DNA of 19,311 bases from Candidatus Zixiibacteriota bacterium (GTDB lineage: Bacteria > Zixibacteria > MSB-5A5 > SM1-73). This document shows positions 6,986 to 14,764 of this stretch, one piece after another; positions within the stretch are counted from its first letter, which is position 1, and every line of letters begins with the position of its first letter. Below the pieces are notes generated by a model. That model was not told where the DNA came from. It made no database searches and worked only from the letters and a program-made list of their open reading frames with translations. The position numbers and the translations under genes were made by a program. The DNA is taken from positions 2,469,187-2,488,497 of the forward strand of contig CP070839.1 in NCBI GenBank assembly GCA_020341875.1, read 5' to 3'.

Positions 6986-8495
6986 ATCAAGCTTCCTTGG
7001 TCTTGCCTTTCCTTTAAAAAACCGCAAGCGTGCGATGGTCTGCCTGGGGCTCGCCGCACTTCTTTCCATTCCGGCTGCCTCTTTGTCCTTTGCCATAGAT
7101 TTGGATTTCTCAGATTCCGATTCCTGGGAGATCAGCGCCAGCACTCAAGTGGAGTTCTCCTCCGACAGGAAGACTCATCAGGACATATTCCACAGCTGGA
7201 CCGATCTTGATCTCACCTACGGGATGTATGGAGTGAATTTGAGATACGATGCGCATCAGCCGGACGACTGGGGGGTGAGCTGGCAGAAACTGGCCTTCAG
7301 GAACTTCCACTTGACCAGTGAATTTCTGGAAATCACGGCGGGCAACTATTACGTGCTCCTCGGCAGAGGGCTGATTCTCCGGTCGTACGAGAACAGAGAC
7401 TTAAGATATGATAACAATATCGATGGCGTCAAGGGAACCGTCGAGTTCGAAGGCTTCAATCTGACCCTGCTGGGTGGGACCGCCACGGGGAAATACGATA
7501 GGCTGAGTGATCCCCTGCACGCGGCGGACGGGAAGGTAGCTGTCACCGATTGGCTGACCGCGGGAGGGAGTTACCTCCGCACCCATGTCACCGATTTCGG
7601 GCTGGTCAGATTCCACGGCGCAAACGCCAGCTTGAATCTGCCCAACGTGGACTTCTACGCTGAGTACGCTAAGAAGTATAACCCATCCCAGCCATTTGAG
7701 CCGGATGAGGGAGAGGGCATCTACCTGGCAGGAAACGTGTTCACCGCCGGTCTGGGGCTGACGTTGGAGTTAAAGCATTATGAGGACTTTCTTTTCTTAA
7801 ACCCCAATCTTCCACCCCCCAACGAGGGCGTGACCCTAAACAATCCGCCTCCCCTGGCCAGGGAACACATGTACACGTTACTGAACCGGCATGCCTACGT
7901 GCTTGAATTCGATGAGCGCGGAATCCAGGCTGAGCTCACCAGCTCTCCTTTCGAGGGGCTATCGGTTCTGGCCAACTACAGCCGCACCACCGACCACGAA
8001 GACGAACTCATCTTCTCCGAGGCGTACGGGGAGTTTGAGTATGACTACAGTGATCGGGCCACTATCAAGGGTGGTTTCAGCAGACAGAAGAGCAAACAAG
8101 AGGAGGGGGATCCGGTTCGCATGGCTCCGGTGGTTGACCTGATCTATTACCTCTCGGACTCAGACAACATCAACTTCATACTGGAGCATCTCTACACCGA
8201 CAAATTCGACGACAAACTTACCTACTATGACCAGATCCTGTCGCTTTCCTTCTCCCGATCCCCAACCGGCTCGATTACCTTGACCCATGAGCGGACCACC
8301 GAATGGGAGGTCAGAGAAGCCTGGTCGGGCAGAAGGGACTGGCTGATTGCCACCCTGGATCTCACCTTGGGTGAGAATCACAACGTCAGTTTGAGCGTCG
8401 GCTCAAGACGAAAAGGCAAGGTCTGCGCAGGCGGGGTATGCGTGGACAAGCCTGCTTTAAACGGCTTTGAGATAAAGCTCCTGAGCCGGTTCTGA
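6975..8495 (+). CDS. DUF6029-like outer-membrane beta-barrel protein
   Basis: 506 residues. The GTG at 6975 lies inside the end of the thioredoxin gene, after AGAGGGGAT. An in-frame ATG near 7035 would leave a shorter signal peptide (MVCLGLAALLSIPAASLSFA), so the start is uncertain. The mature part consists of alternating amphipathic strands with aromatic girdles and ends in LLSRF, the terminal Phe typical of outer-membrane barrels. The segment GRGLILRSYENRDLRYDNN is what I associate with DUF6029 proteins, known mostly from Bacteroidetes; this assignment is from memory. The overlap with the thioredoxin gene implies a shared job, perhaps as the outer-membrane partner of the redox proteins. It ends with TGA. 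Confidence 0.75.
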   Translation: MINRSSFLGLAFPLKNRKRAMVCLGLAALLSIPAASLSFAIDLDFSDSDSWEISASTQVEFSSDRKTHQDIFHSWTDLDLTYGMYGVNLRYDAHQPDDWGVSWQKLAFRNFHLTSEFLEITAGNYYVLLGRGLILRSYENRDLRYDNNIDGVKGTVEFEGFNLTLLGGTATGKYDRLSDPLHAADGKVAVTDWLTAGGSYLRTHVTDFGLVRFHGANASLNLPNVDFYAEYAKKYNPSQPFEPDEGEGIYLAGNVFTAGLGLTLELKHYEDFLFLNPNLPPPNEGVTLNNPPPLAREHMYTLLNRHAYVLEFDERGIQAELTSSPFEGLSVLANYSRTTDHEDELIFSEAYGEFEYDYSDRATIKGGFSRQKSKQEEGDPVRMAPVVDLIYYLSDSDNINFILEHLYTDKFDDKLTYYDQILSLSFSRSPTGSITLTHERTTEWEVREAWSGRRDWLIATLDLTLGENHNVSLSVGSRRKGKVCAGGVCVDKPALNGFEIKLLSRF

Positions 8496-8599
8496 TCCTT
8501 TTCAATCTAAATCGTAGGGACAGCCCTTCCCTCGACTTGGCTCAGGGCCGTGAGCTTGTCGAACCGTGTGGCTGTCCGTTTCTCCGGTCGGACAGGGAC

Positions 8600-8613
8600 C
8601 CCGCCGCGGCGGG
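8600..8613. repeat. 14-bp perfect palindrome
   Basis: CCCGCCGCGGCGGG reads the same on both strands. A related CCCGCC-GA-GGCGGG occurs inside the insertion sequence at 13318-13331. It probably belongs to a dispersed GC-rich intergenic repeat. Confidence 0.5.
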
Positions 8614-8815
8614 ATTTCGCAAGTTCAACAAGCCCTGTCTCAACGCACCCTGGCGGCTGCCGCCGATGTGGCGTATATAGGCCTGCAGGTCGTTTGACTT
8701 TGTGGGGACCTAGGTTTCAGCTAAAGCCGAACAACCCAGTGTCTACTGCCGCTGGTTCGGGGAGCCCTTCAGGATGAGCCCTCACCCCGAACCGGATGTG
8801 TTGTGGGCAAGGGCC

Positions 8816-8867
8816 TGCCCTGAGAATATAGGCCGAAGGACTTGTCCTGAGAACGCAGACGGAAGGA
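8816..8867. repeat. Two 25-bp imperfect direct repeats
   Basis: Copies at 8816-8840 and 8843-8867 share 19 of 25 bases, with CCTGAGAA and GAAGGA in common. The unit resembles short intergenic repeats built on CCTGAG and CCGAAGG motifs. No function is evident. Confidence 0.5.
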
Positions 8868-8968
8868 TACCCTCCAACAAAAGCCATCGCAGTAGATATC
8901 GTCTTTGCCTTCATCCCCTCCAAATGATCTTGCAGGATTCAAACTGAACAATATTGCCGAGACAATAC

Positions 8969-8997
8969 TTGACAAAAAAGCGTCGGTACGTTATATT
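8969..8997 (+). promoter_or_regulatory. Near-consensus sigma-70-type promoter
   Basis: TTGACA (8969-8974), a 17-bp spacer and TATATT (8992-8997) in an AT-rich setting, reading towards the C10 peptidase gene. Transcription from about 9004 would give a leader of about 375 nt. Confidence 0.6.
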
Positions 8998-9145
8998 CAA
9001 AACATAGAGGACAGTGCACGGCATTGAACGACGGCACCGGGATTGTCTCGGTTAGAAGAGAGTCTGTCTCTTTCTGAGCTTTCCAGCGGCTAACGTTTCG
9101 ATCTTACAGACCGCAAGCTTTGCCTAGGCTTCAAGGCCCTTGGCA

Positions 9146-9160
9146 GTGTTGACACAACAC
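9146..9160. promoter_or_regulatory. Operator-like inverted repeat
   Basis: GTGTTG-ACA-CAACAC is a perfect 6-bp inverted repeat centred on a TTGACA hexamer (9149-9154). It could be a regulator site over a second, weaker promoter in the leader, but no good -10 follows at 17 bp (TGATTT). Confidence 0.3.
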
Positions 9161-9378
9161 AATCGGGGTCGTGATTTGATGTGTGAGGGAGTCGGGTCGA
9201 AGAGCAGCCTTCTTGTCTGCAGCCGGCTTTTGACGGCAAGGAGATTGCCAGAGGACGAGCAAGTGTCTCCTGCCAAAGAAAAGATGCATATTAGAAGGAC
9301 CCTAAGGAGGATACACAGGGCGCAGAGAATGTCTTTCTATTTCGTGGCCTTTAACTTACTCTATTCAGGAGGTGCAGC

Positions 9379-12300
9379 ATGGATCGATGGCTACCGTTTC
9401 GGACGGTCTTGAGCCTTTTGACCGTGGGGCTGGTACTCTGTATTCTGGCCCCTGGGCAAGTGGCGGCCGAGAAGGCGACGCCGCAGGAGATGGAACAGGT
9501 TTGCCAAAACTGGCTTTCGTACATGATCTATCAGAAGGGGAACTGGGGAGGGGAAGCCAGACCCAGGATTGTGGAAGTCCAGGAAATTACTTCGGGGGGC
9601 GAGGTTTTGGCACTCAACTTCTCCATTGCTCCCCGGGGCCACGTGGTGGTTCCGGTTCTTAAGGATCTACCACCGGTAAAAGCTTACTCGGATGAGTTCG
9701 ACCTGAATTTAGACGAATGCGGCGGGTTTGCCCAGCTGCTGCGTGAGGTTCTGCAGCACCGAGCTGATCTTTTCAGCCAGGCTTACGGCAGCCTGGAAGC
9801 TACTCAACCAGCCACGGGGGAGGTGATTTTCGACCGGGCGCACCGACAGGAGTGGGATCGCTTTTCGGTCGACTCACCTGAATTCACCAGGGGCCTTAAG
9901 GCTGGTGGTCTCGGCGTGATGTACGAGGGTCGACCTCTGCTGGCCACCGCCTGGCACCAAGACTCTCCATATAACATTGATTGTCCAGTGGGCGACCAGA
10001 ACTGTAGTACCTGCCCTGGTGGCGGTTCGCCCCCTCTGCTTTCAAAGACTCTTGTGGGCTGCGTGGCCACGGCTACGGCCCAGATCATGAATTTTCACCA
10101 GTGGCCTCAAAGCGGCGTGGGCAACAAGACCCACTCGTGGGACGGTGATGGGTCCTGCAATGATCAGAACCCGTCGGGTCAGAACCTATACGCTGACTTT
10201 TCCGATCCCTACGATTGGATTCACATTCTGGACGATTATGCGCACGGCCATAACCAGACGCAGAGAAACGCGGTCGCAGAGCTCTGTTACGAGGTGGGCG
10301 TAGCGTTTAGCATGGACTACGGGGTCTGCGTCTCGCTAACAGGGACTTCCTTAGCCACATCCAGATTGCCGATGTATTTTCGCTACAGCAATTCGATCGC
10401 CCGAGCGAATCGAAGCGACTATAACACCGCCCAGTCGTGGTTCACCTTGATCAAAGAGGAAATCAGTGTGGGGCGCCCCATCTTGTACAGAATCCAATAC
10501 AACGACGAAGGTGGCCACGCGATAGTCTGTGACGGGTGGCGGGATGCCAACGGCGAGAATCAGTATCATGTCAACTACGGTCGGGGAGGCCCTTATACAG
10601 GCTGGTACACGATTGACAAGATCTACCACAACAACAGCGAACCCGAGAACGAGTACCTGATCTACAAAATTGAACCCGCCAAGACTCTGTCAGTCTGCCA
10701 TGACGGCAGCGAACCCTACGTCACCATCTACGACGCCATCCAAGCCGCCTCGGATGGTGACGTGATAGAACTGTGCGATGGCAGATACACCGGTTCGAAG
10801 AACCGAAACCTCCGCTACAACGGCAAAAAGATCATAATACGCTCCAAGAGTGGGCACGCAGAGGCCTGTACCATCGACTGTCAGGGTCAGAACCGCGCAT
10901 TCTTCTTTGGCAATGATAGTCTACACGCGGTGCTTAAGGACATCACCATCATTAACGGCTACCACGTGCGTGGCGGCGCCATCCACTGCCTGAAATCAGC
11001 TCCCACCATCACCGGCTGCATCATTACCGGGAACTCGTCTTCCTCTGACGGTGGTGGCATCTTCTGCTACAACTCCTCTCCGACGTTGAGTTTCTGCATT
11101 TTCTCCGACAACTCCTCTGGGCAAAGCGGCGGCGGGATCGCCTGCTGGGAGGAATCTCGCCCCTACCTGAGACACTGCATATTTACGGGAAACAGGTCCG
11201 CCACCCAAGGTGGGGGAATTTCTTATGTGAACAACGACGAACCCTCGCGTCCCTGCACGGTCCGGGTCAACCAGTGCACATTCCACGACAACTCTGCATT
11301 GTCGGGCGGGGGGATGTGCTGCTCCAACGAGTACGTTCCGATACTCACCCACTGTGTTTTCTGGGACGACTCAGCCTTCCACGGCGGTGGCCTATACTGC
11401 ATAGATGATTCTCCACCTCGAATCTCCAACTGCACGTTTTACGGCAACCTGGCAACTCATTCCGGGGGTGGGATGTGGCTCAGCGGGAACTGCGCAGACA
11501 CTGTGGAGAACACAATCATCTCATTCAGCACACAAGGAGCGGGCATTGTTTGCCAGTACAACTCAACTCCCTACCTCAAATGCAGCGACATCTATGGTAA
11601 CGCCGGTGGGGACTGGCAGGGGTTCCCTTTCGCAGATCAGCTCAACCTGAGGGGCAACATGGAAGCGGATCCGCTGTTCGTCGGGGCCGCAGTGGGCGAC
11701 TTCAGTCTCAAACCCGGGTCTCCGTGCACTCCCATGAACTCGCCCTCGGACTGCGGGCTTATAGGTACCATGGGACTGAGTTTGGAGGAGAGCGGGGAAT
11801 TCAGCACCCTGCGCATCCCCAATACCGAGGAGTGCGTGAATCCAGGAGATTATGTCTGCCTGCCCATCCTGCTGGACAACAACACCACTCCCTTTGGCGG
11901 ATTTGAGTTGGAGGTGGAGTTTGACTACACTGCCATGACCTTTGTGGGCGCAGAGCCTGGAGAGATGATGAATGGCTTTGAGAAATTCACTTACAGGCTG
12001 CTTCCCTGCCCGGCTTGCGGCTGCTGCAAGTATAAGATCCTGCTTTATGGTCAGTATGATCTGCCCAATGGAGTTGAGAATATCGGAGACCCGGTCGGGA
12101 TAACGCCGATCGGAGCGTTCTATGAGCTGGTGAGTTTGTGCTTCGTAGTCAACAACGACGAGAACTTGAGAGGACTGAAGATTCCGGTCTGCTGGGAGTG
12201 GGAGGGCACGGTGGTAAACGACACCCTGGTGGAAGACTGGGAGTGTGGGGAGAACACCTTCTCCAGTTGGTCAGGAGACACTCTCTACACCAGTTCTCTT

Positions 12301-13224
12301 CCCTGCCAGTTCAATCCTGAGATATGTGATGATCCCGGAGATAGGATCCAGCCAATTCTGGTATTCCAGGCCGGTGTGTGCGGCCAGAACTGCGGTGGCA
12401 TCGACATTTGCCCGGCCGGTCCGGGTCTATGCAAGCGCGGAGACGTCAACTACAACACCCTGACCTACGAGGTAGCTGACGCGGTTCTGTTTGCGAGCTA
12501 CTTTGTCGAGGGGACCTCGGTCTTTCGGTACGAGCAACCCTACCAGATATGCGCCACGGATGTCAACGCTGATGGCAGGACCCTGACTTTGTCAGATTTG
12601 GTTTACCTGATCCGAGTTATCCTGCACGATGCGATTGAGATTCCGAAGCTGGGTCCGTCTTCAGAGATTGCCAACGTGATCGTATCAGGTGACACCATCA
12701 GCACAGAGTGTGTTGCCTCCATCGGCGCCATTCTGTTTGAGTTTGGCAGTGCCGTTTCTCCGACTCTGTTGGCCGACATGGAGATGGTAAACAAGGAGAA
12801 CAAGGTCTTGGTATGGAGCAGCAAGGGCAAGAGCTTCAGTTCTGCTGAGGTATTGAGCTTTACCGGTGAGGCCGAGCTGGTCACCGCGACTGCTGTTGAT
12901 CGTGACAGCCGGGAGCTAACCGCTTCCATCGCTGGCAAGGTAGCTCCGCTGACCTTTGCACTGCACCCGGCCTATCCTAACCCGTTTAATCCGTTCGTCA
13001 ACCTGAGCTTCACTCTGCCAGAGGCCATGAACTACAGGCTGAAGATTTACAATCTGACAGGACAACTGGTCAGAGGCTATGAGGATGTTGGTTCTGTCGG
13101 CTTGAACCTGGTGAGGTGGGATAGCAAGGACAACGTTGGCAACGAAGTCGCCAGCGGCATCTACTTCTACAAGCTGACCGCCGGAAGCTTCGGTGCCACC
13201 GAGAAGATGGTGTTGCTCAAGTAA
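9379..13224 (+). CDS. Secreted C10-type peptidase with beta-helix, cohesin-like, dockerin and T9SS-like domains
   Basis: 1281 residues; ATG at 9379 with AGGAGGTG at 9367-9374. The signal peptide is about 1-30, followed by a propeptide-like region to about 175. The streptopain-like (C10) domain spans about 185-430, with candidate catalytic Cys228 in VGCVATATAQIMNF and His380 in GGHAIVCDGW, then YHVNYGRGG. Residues 435-790 form a right-handed beta-helix with repeats ending GGGI/GGGM (NSSSSDGGGIFC, SSGQSGGGIAC, SALSGGGMCC). Residues 805-985 look cohesin-like (NPGDYVCLPILLDNNTTPFG), and 1018-1085 form a dockerin-like pair. The final 90 residues (AYPNPFNPF to GIYFYKL...KMVLLK) form a FlgD/Ig-type T9SS-like sorting tail. 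About 49 cysteines by my count make it a plausible client of extracellular disulfide enzymes. It probably acts as a cell-surface or released protease. Confidence 0.88.
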   Translation: MDRWLPFRTVLSLLTVGLVLCILAPGQVAAEKATPQEMEQVCQNWLSYMIYQKGNWGGEARPRIVEVQEITSGGEVLALNFSIAPRGHVVVPVLKDLPPVKAYSDEFDLNLDECGGFAQLLREVLQHRADLFSQAYGSLEATQPATGEVIFDRAHRQEWDRFSVDSPEFTRGLKAGGLGVMYEGRPLLATAWHQDSPYNIDCPVGDQNCSTCPGGGSPPLLSKTLVGCVATATAQIMNFHQWPQSGVGNKTHSWDGDGSCNDQNPSGQNLYADFSDPYDWIHILDDYAHGHNQTQRNAVAELCYEVGVAFSMDYGVCVSLTGTSLATSRLPMYFRYSNSIARANRSDYNTAQSWFTLIKEEISVGRPILYRIQYNDEGGHAIVCDGWRDANGENQYHVNYGRGGPYTGWYTIDKIYHNNSEPENEYLIYKIEPAKTLSVCHDGSEPYVTIYDAIQAASDGDVIELCDGRYTGSKNRNLRYNGKKIIIRSKSGHAEACTIDCQGQNRAFFFGNDSLHAVLKDITIINGYHVRGGAIHCLKSAPTITGCIITGNSSSSDGGGIFCYNSSPTLSFCIFSDNSSGQSGGGIACWEESRPYLRHCIFTGNRSATQGGGISYVNNDEPSRPCTVRVNQCTFHDNSALSGGGMCCSNEYVPILTHCVFWDDSAFHGGGLYCIDDSPPRISNCTFYGNLATHSGGGMWLSGNCADTVENTIISFSTQGAGIVCQYNSTPYLKCSDIYGNAGGDWQGFPFADQLNLRGNMEADPLFVGAAVGDFSLKPGSPCTPMNSPSDCGLIGTMGLSLEESGEFSTLRIPNTEECVNPGDYVCLPILLDNNTTPFGGFELEVEFDYTAMTFVGAEPGEMMNGFEKFTYRLLPCPACGCCKYKILLYGQYDLPNGVENIGDPVGITPIGAFYELVSLCFVVNNDENLRGLKIPVCWEWEGTVVNDTLVEDWECGENTFSSWSGDTLYTSSLPCQFNPEICDDPGDRIQPILVFQAGVCGQNCGGIDICPAGPGLCKRGDVNYNTLTYEVADAVLFASYFVEGTSVFRYEQPYQICATDVNADGRTLTLSDLVYLIRVILHDAIEIPKLGPSSEIANVIVSGDTISTECVASIGAILFEFGSAVSPTLLADMEMVNKENKVLVWSSKGKSFSSAEVLSFTGEAELVTATAVDRDSRELTASIAGKVAPLTFALHPAYPNPFNPFVNLSFTLPEAMNYRLKIYNLTGQLVRGYEDVGSVGLNLVRWDSKDNVGNEVASGIYFYKLTAGSFGATEKMVLLK

Positions 13225-13249
13225 GACTCGACGCTCAGTCTTTTTGTCA

Positions 13250-13286
13250 CAAAGCCCTCCGCAGATTGCGGGGGGCTTTGCTTTTT
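13250..13286 (+). terminator. Rho-independent terminator of the C10 peptidase gene
   Basis: CAAAGCCCTCCGC (13250-13262) pairs with GCGGGGGGCTTTG (13268-13280), 13 bp with one G-U pair and a 5-nt loop, followed by CTTTTT. Confidence 0.88.
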
Positions 13287-13302
13287 GCGCGTCTCTTATC
13301 CT

Positions 13303-13314
13303 TTGTGTCAGGTC
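13303..13314 (+). repeat. Left inverted repeat of the IS
   Basis: TTGTGTCAGGTC is the perfect reverse complement of 14672-14683. Confidence 0.7.
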
Positions 13315-13351
13315 ACACCCGCCGAGGCGGGCAAGTCACTATGTTATCAGT

Positions 13352-13419
13352 TGAGCCTCGCTGTAAAGAGATGTAGTTTGTAGGGAAGCGAACTTACAAA
13401 CTCTCTTACAGGAGGCTCA
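13352..13419 (+). promoter_or_regulatory. RBS-sequestering hairpin upstream of the transposase
   Basis: TGAGCCTC (13352-13359) pairs with GAGGCTCA (13412-13419), TGTAA with TTACA, and GTTTGTA with TACAAAC, interrupted by small bulges. The result is a long stem of over 20 pairs around a GGGAAGCGAAC-type loop. The right arm contains the AGGAGG site of the transposase, so transcripts carrying the whole hairpin should be poorly translated. Such structures are known in several insertion sequences as protection against read-through expression. Confidence 0.65.
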
Positions 13420-13420
13420 T

Positions 13421-14479
13421 ATGAGAAGTAATGTTGTGATGGGTTCAGAGTCCAGAAGTATTTTTGTTGGTGTGGATGTGCATTTATCATCCTGGCATGT
13501 GACGGTGCGCTCCGGTGAGGAGATACTATTTCGGGCCAGCCTTGGAGGTAGCTGGGTGGAGTTGAAGAAGGTTATTTCGCGGTGGCGACCGGAACAGGTA
13601 GTGATCCTTTATGAGGCAGGCTTCAGTGGATTTTGGCTTTATGATGAAGTTGTGAAATGGGGTGGGGCATGTATTGTGGTTCCGCCGAGTCGGATTCCGG
13701 TTGAGTCGGGCAATCGGATCAAGACGGATCGTCGTGATTCGGTCAAGCTGGCGGATATGGCTGCCAGAGGTTCTGTTCCCAAGGTATGGGTGCCGACATT
13801 GTCACAACGGTATGATCGGGAAGTTCTCAGAGAGCGGCGTCGGCTGATCCGCCAGGTTCGTCAAGTCCAGTGTCAGATCAAGGCGTTACTGCATTGTTAT
13901 GGACTCAAGGTTGCCTGTCGACCCGGTCGCTGGTCTGAGGTGTTTGTGAGTCGGTTATGGCAGTTACGGTTTGGTCATCGGCTTATGCAGGAGAGTTTCG
14001 GACGGCTGTTGGAACGCTATCAGTTCTTACGGCAACAGATAGTCGCTCAGGACAAGCTGATCAGGGATTTAGCGTGTGGCGAGGAGTATGGGGAGAAGGT
14101 AAAATGGCTGACCAGTCTGCCGGGAGTTGGGGTGTTAACGGCTATGGAGCTGCTTGTGGAGTTGGGGGATATCACCCGTTTTGACAGAGCCGAACACGTG
14201 GCCGCGTATATCGGTTTAACGCCCAGTGAGTATTCCACTGGCGCTCAGGTGCGACGCGGCCATATCAGTCGTTGCGGCAAGGCCGCCCTGCGCAGCCGAT
14301 TAGTGGAAGCCAGTTGGGTGGCGATTCGCTTTGACCGTCAACTGGCCGAGGTCTACCATCGCATCCGAGCCAGGCAAGGGGGTAAACGAGCCATTGTGGC
14401 GGTTGCCAGGAGGCTATTGCTGCGTGTCCGTCGGCTGTGGTTGGATGGCCGTTGTTATCAACCGGCAACAGCAGCTTAA
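13421..14479 (+). CDS. IS110-family transposase (DEDD plus serine recombinase)
   Basis: 352 residues; ATG at 13421, 5 nt after AGGAGG. The N-terminal RuvC-like DEDD domain shows D19 (VGVDVH), E65 (LYEAGFSG) and D103/D106 (KTDRRDSVKLA). A coiled, basic middle (about 130-215) is followed by the Transposase_20 domain: LPGVGVLTAMELLVELGDI, YIGLTPSEYSTGAQVRRG, then HISRCGKAALR with the expected catalytic serine. Length and motif order match intact family members, and no frameshift is seen. IS110 enzymes use a structured guide RNA from the element's non-coding end to recognise target and donor DNA. It is unrelated to the neighbouring metabolism. Confidence 0.93.
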   Translation: MRSNVVMGSESRSIFVGVDVHLSSWHVTVRSGEEILFRASLGGSWVELKKVISRWRPEQVVILYEAGFSGFWLYDEVVKWGGACIVVPPSRIPVESGNRIKTDRRDSVKLADMAARGSVPKVWVPTLSQRYDREVLRERRRLIRQVRQVQCQIKALLHCYGLKVACRPGRWSEVFVSRLWQLRFGHRLMQESFGRLLERYQFLRQQIVAQDKLIRDLACGEEYGEKVKWLTSLPGVGVLTAMELLVELGDITRFDRAEHVAAYIGLTPSEYSTGAQVRRGHISRCGKAALRSRLVEASWVAIRFDRQLAEVYHRIRARQGGKRAIVAVARRLLLRVRRLWLDGRCYQPATAA

Positions 14480-14484
14480 GAAGT

Positions 14485-14660
14485 CCTGAAAGCAGCGAGG
14501 CACACCGGCAGCGTTGTCAGGTCTGTGGTAAGGGCACGTGGGCAAGTCTGCTGCGGTGAACTTAGAAGTCCTCGAACGACTAACTTGCAGCACTACCAAG
14601 TGGCTGCGAATAGCAGAGTGGGTGACTTCAAGCCGAGTGAAGCAGAAAAATACTTGACAT
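14485..14660 (+). ncRNA. Candidate bridge (seeker) RNA of the IS
   Basis: The right non-coding end folds into successive stem-loops. CACCGGCAGC (14503-14512) pairs with GCTGCGGTG (14550-14558), with one bulge, around a 37-nt internal region. TTGCAGC (14585-14591) pairs with GCTGCGAA (14603-14610), extended by ACT/AGT. CTTCA (14626-14630) pairs with TGAAG (14638-14642). The large loop contains TGTCAGGTC (14515-14523), a 9-base match to the element's own inverted end (13306-13314), as a donor guide would. Its location 3' of the transposase is expected for IS1111-type elements. The transcript ends are unknown. Confidence 0.5.
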
Positions 14661-14671
14661 GATACATAGCA

Positions 14672-14683
14672 GACCTGACACAA
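14672..14683 (-). repeat. Right inverted repeat of the IS
   Basis: GACCTGACACAA is the perfect reverse complement of 13303-13314. Confidence 0.7.
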
Positions 14684-14705
14684 CGGGGAAATCGCTTGAA
14701 GGTCA

Positions 14706-14737
14706 AGAAAAAGCCGAACCTCGAAAGAGATTCGGCT
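14706..14737 (-). terminator. Rho-independent terminator of the minus-strand operon
   Basis: On the minus strand AGCCGAA (14737-14731) pairs with TTCGGCT (14718-14712), with an inner CTC/GAG stem, followed by TTTTTCTT. It lies 27 bp after the DUF362-like gene. On the plus strand there is no T-run. Confidence 0.8.
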
Positions 14738-14764
14738 GTAATTCTAACAAGTCAATGCTTTTCG

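Larger units (their letters stand above)
8496..9378. other. Long intergenic region with repeats and promoter
   Basis: About 880 bp without a convincing gene. The first 400 bp are GC-rich with palindromes and imperfect direct repeats (8600-8613 and 8816-8867), including GTGAGCTTGTCGAACC, typical of dispersed intergenic repeats. The right half carries a near-consensus promoter (8969-8997) and a leader of about 370 nt before the C10 peptidase gene. Open frames at 8550-8777 and 9140-9412 lack ribosome binding sites and protein-like composition. Confidence 0.6.
13303..14683 (+). mobile_element. IS110-family (IS1111-like) insertion sequence
   Basis: The transposase gene is bracketed by 12-bp inverted repeats: TTGTGTCAGGTC (13303-13314) and GACCTGACACAA (14672-14683). 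This gives an element of about 1.38 kb; the true ends may lie a few bases further out because IS1111-type repeats are subterminal. The left non-coding end is about 105 bp and the right about 190 bp; the longer right end fits the IS1111 layout, in which the guide RNA is 3' of the transposase. The element sits between the terminator of the C10 gene and that of the minus-strand operon and interrupts no gene. Confidence 0.75.

Noticed and set aside
8957..9051. 10-bp inverted repeat CCGAGACAAT / ATTGTCTCGG flanking the promoter
   Set aside because: A 10-bp match within 100 bp is expected by chance about once or twice in a window of this size, and nothing else supports it.
9140..9412. 90-codon frame overlapping the C10 peptidase start
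   Set aside because: No ribosome binding site; it overlaps a gene with strong support and lacks domain-like sequence.
11000..11560. Tandem repeat or CRISPR-like pattern
   Set aside because: The periodicity is the beta-helix coding repeat; units vary at DNA level and there are no spacers.
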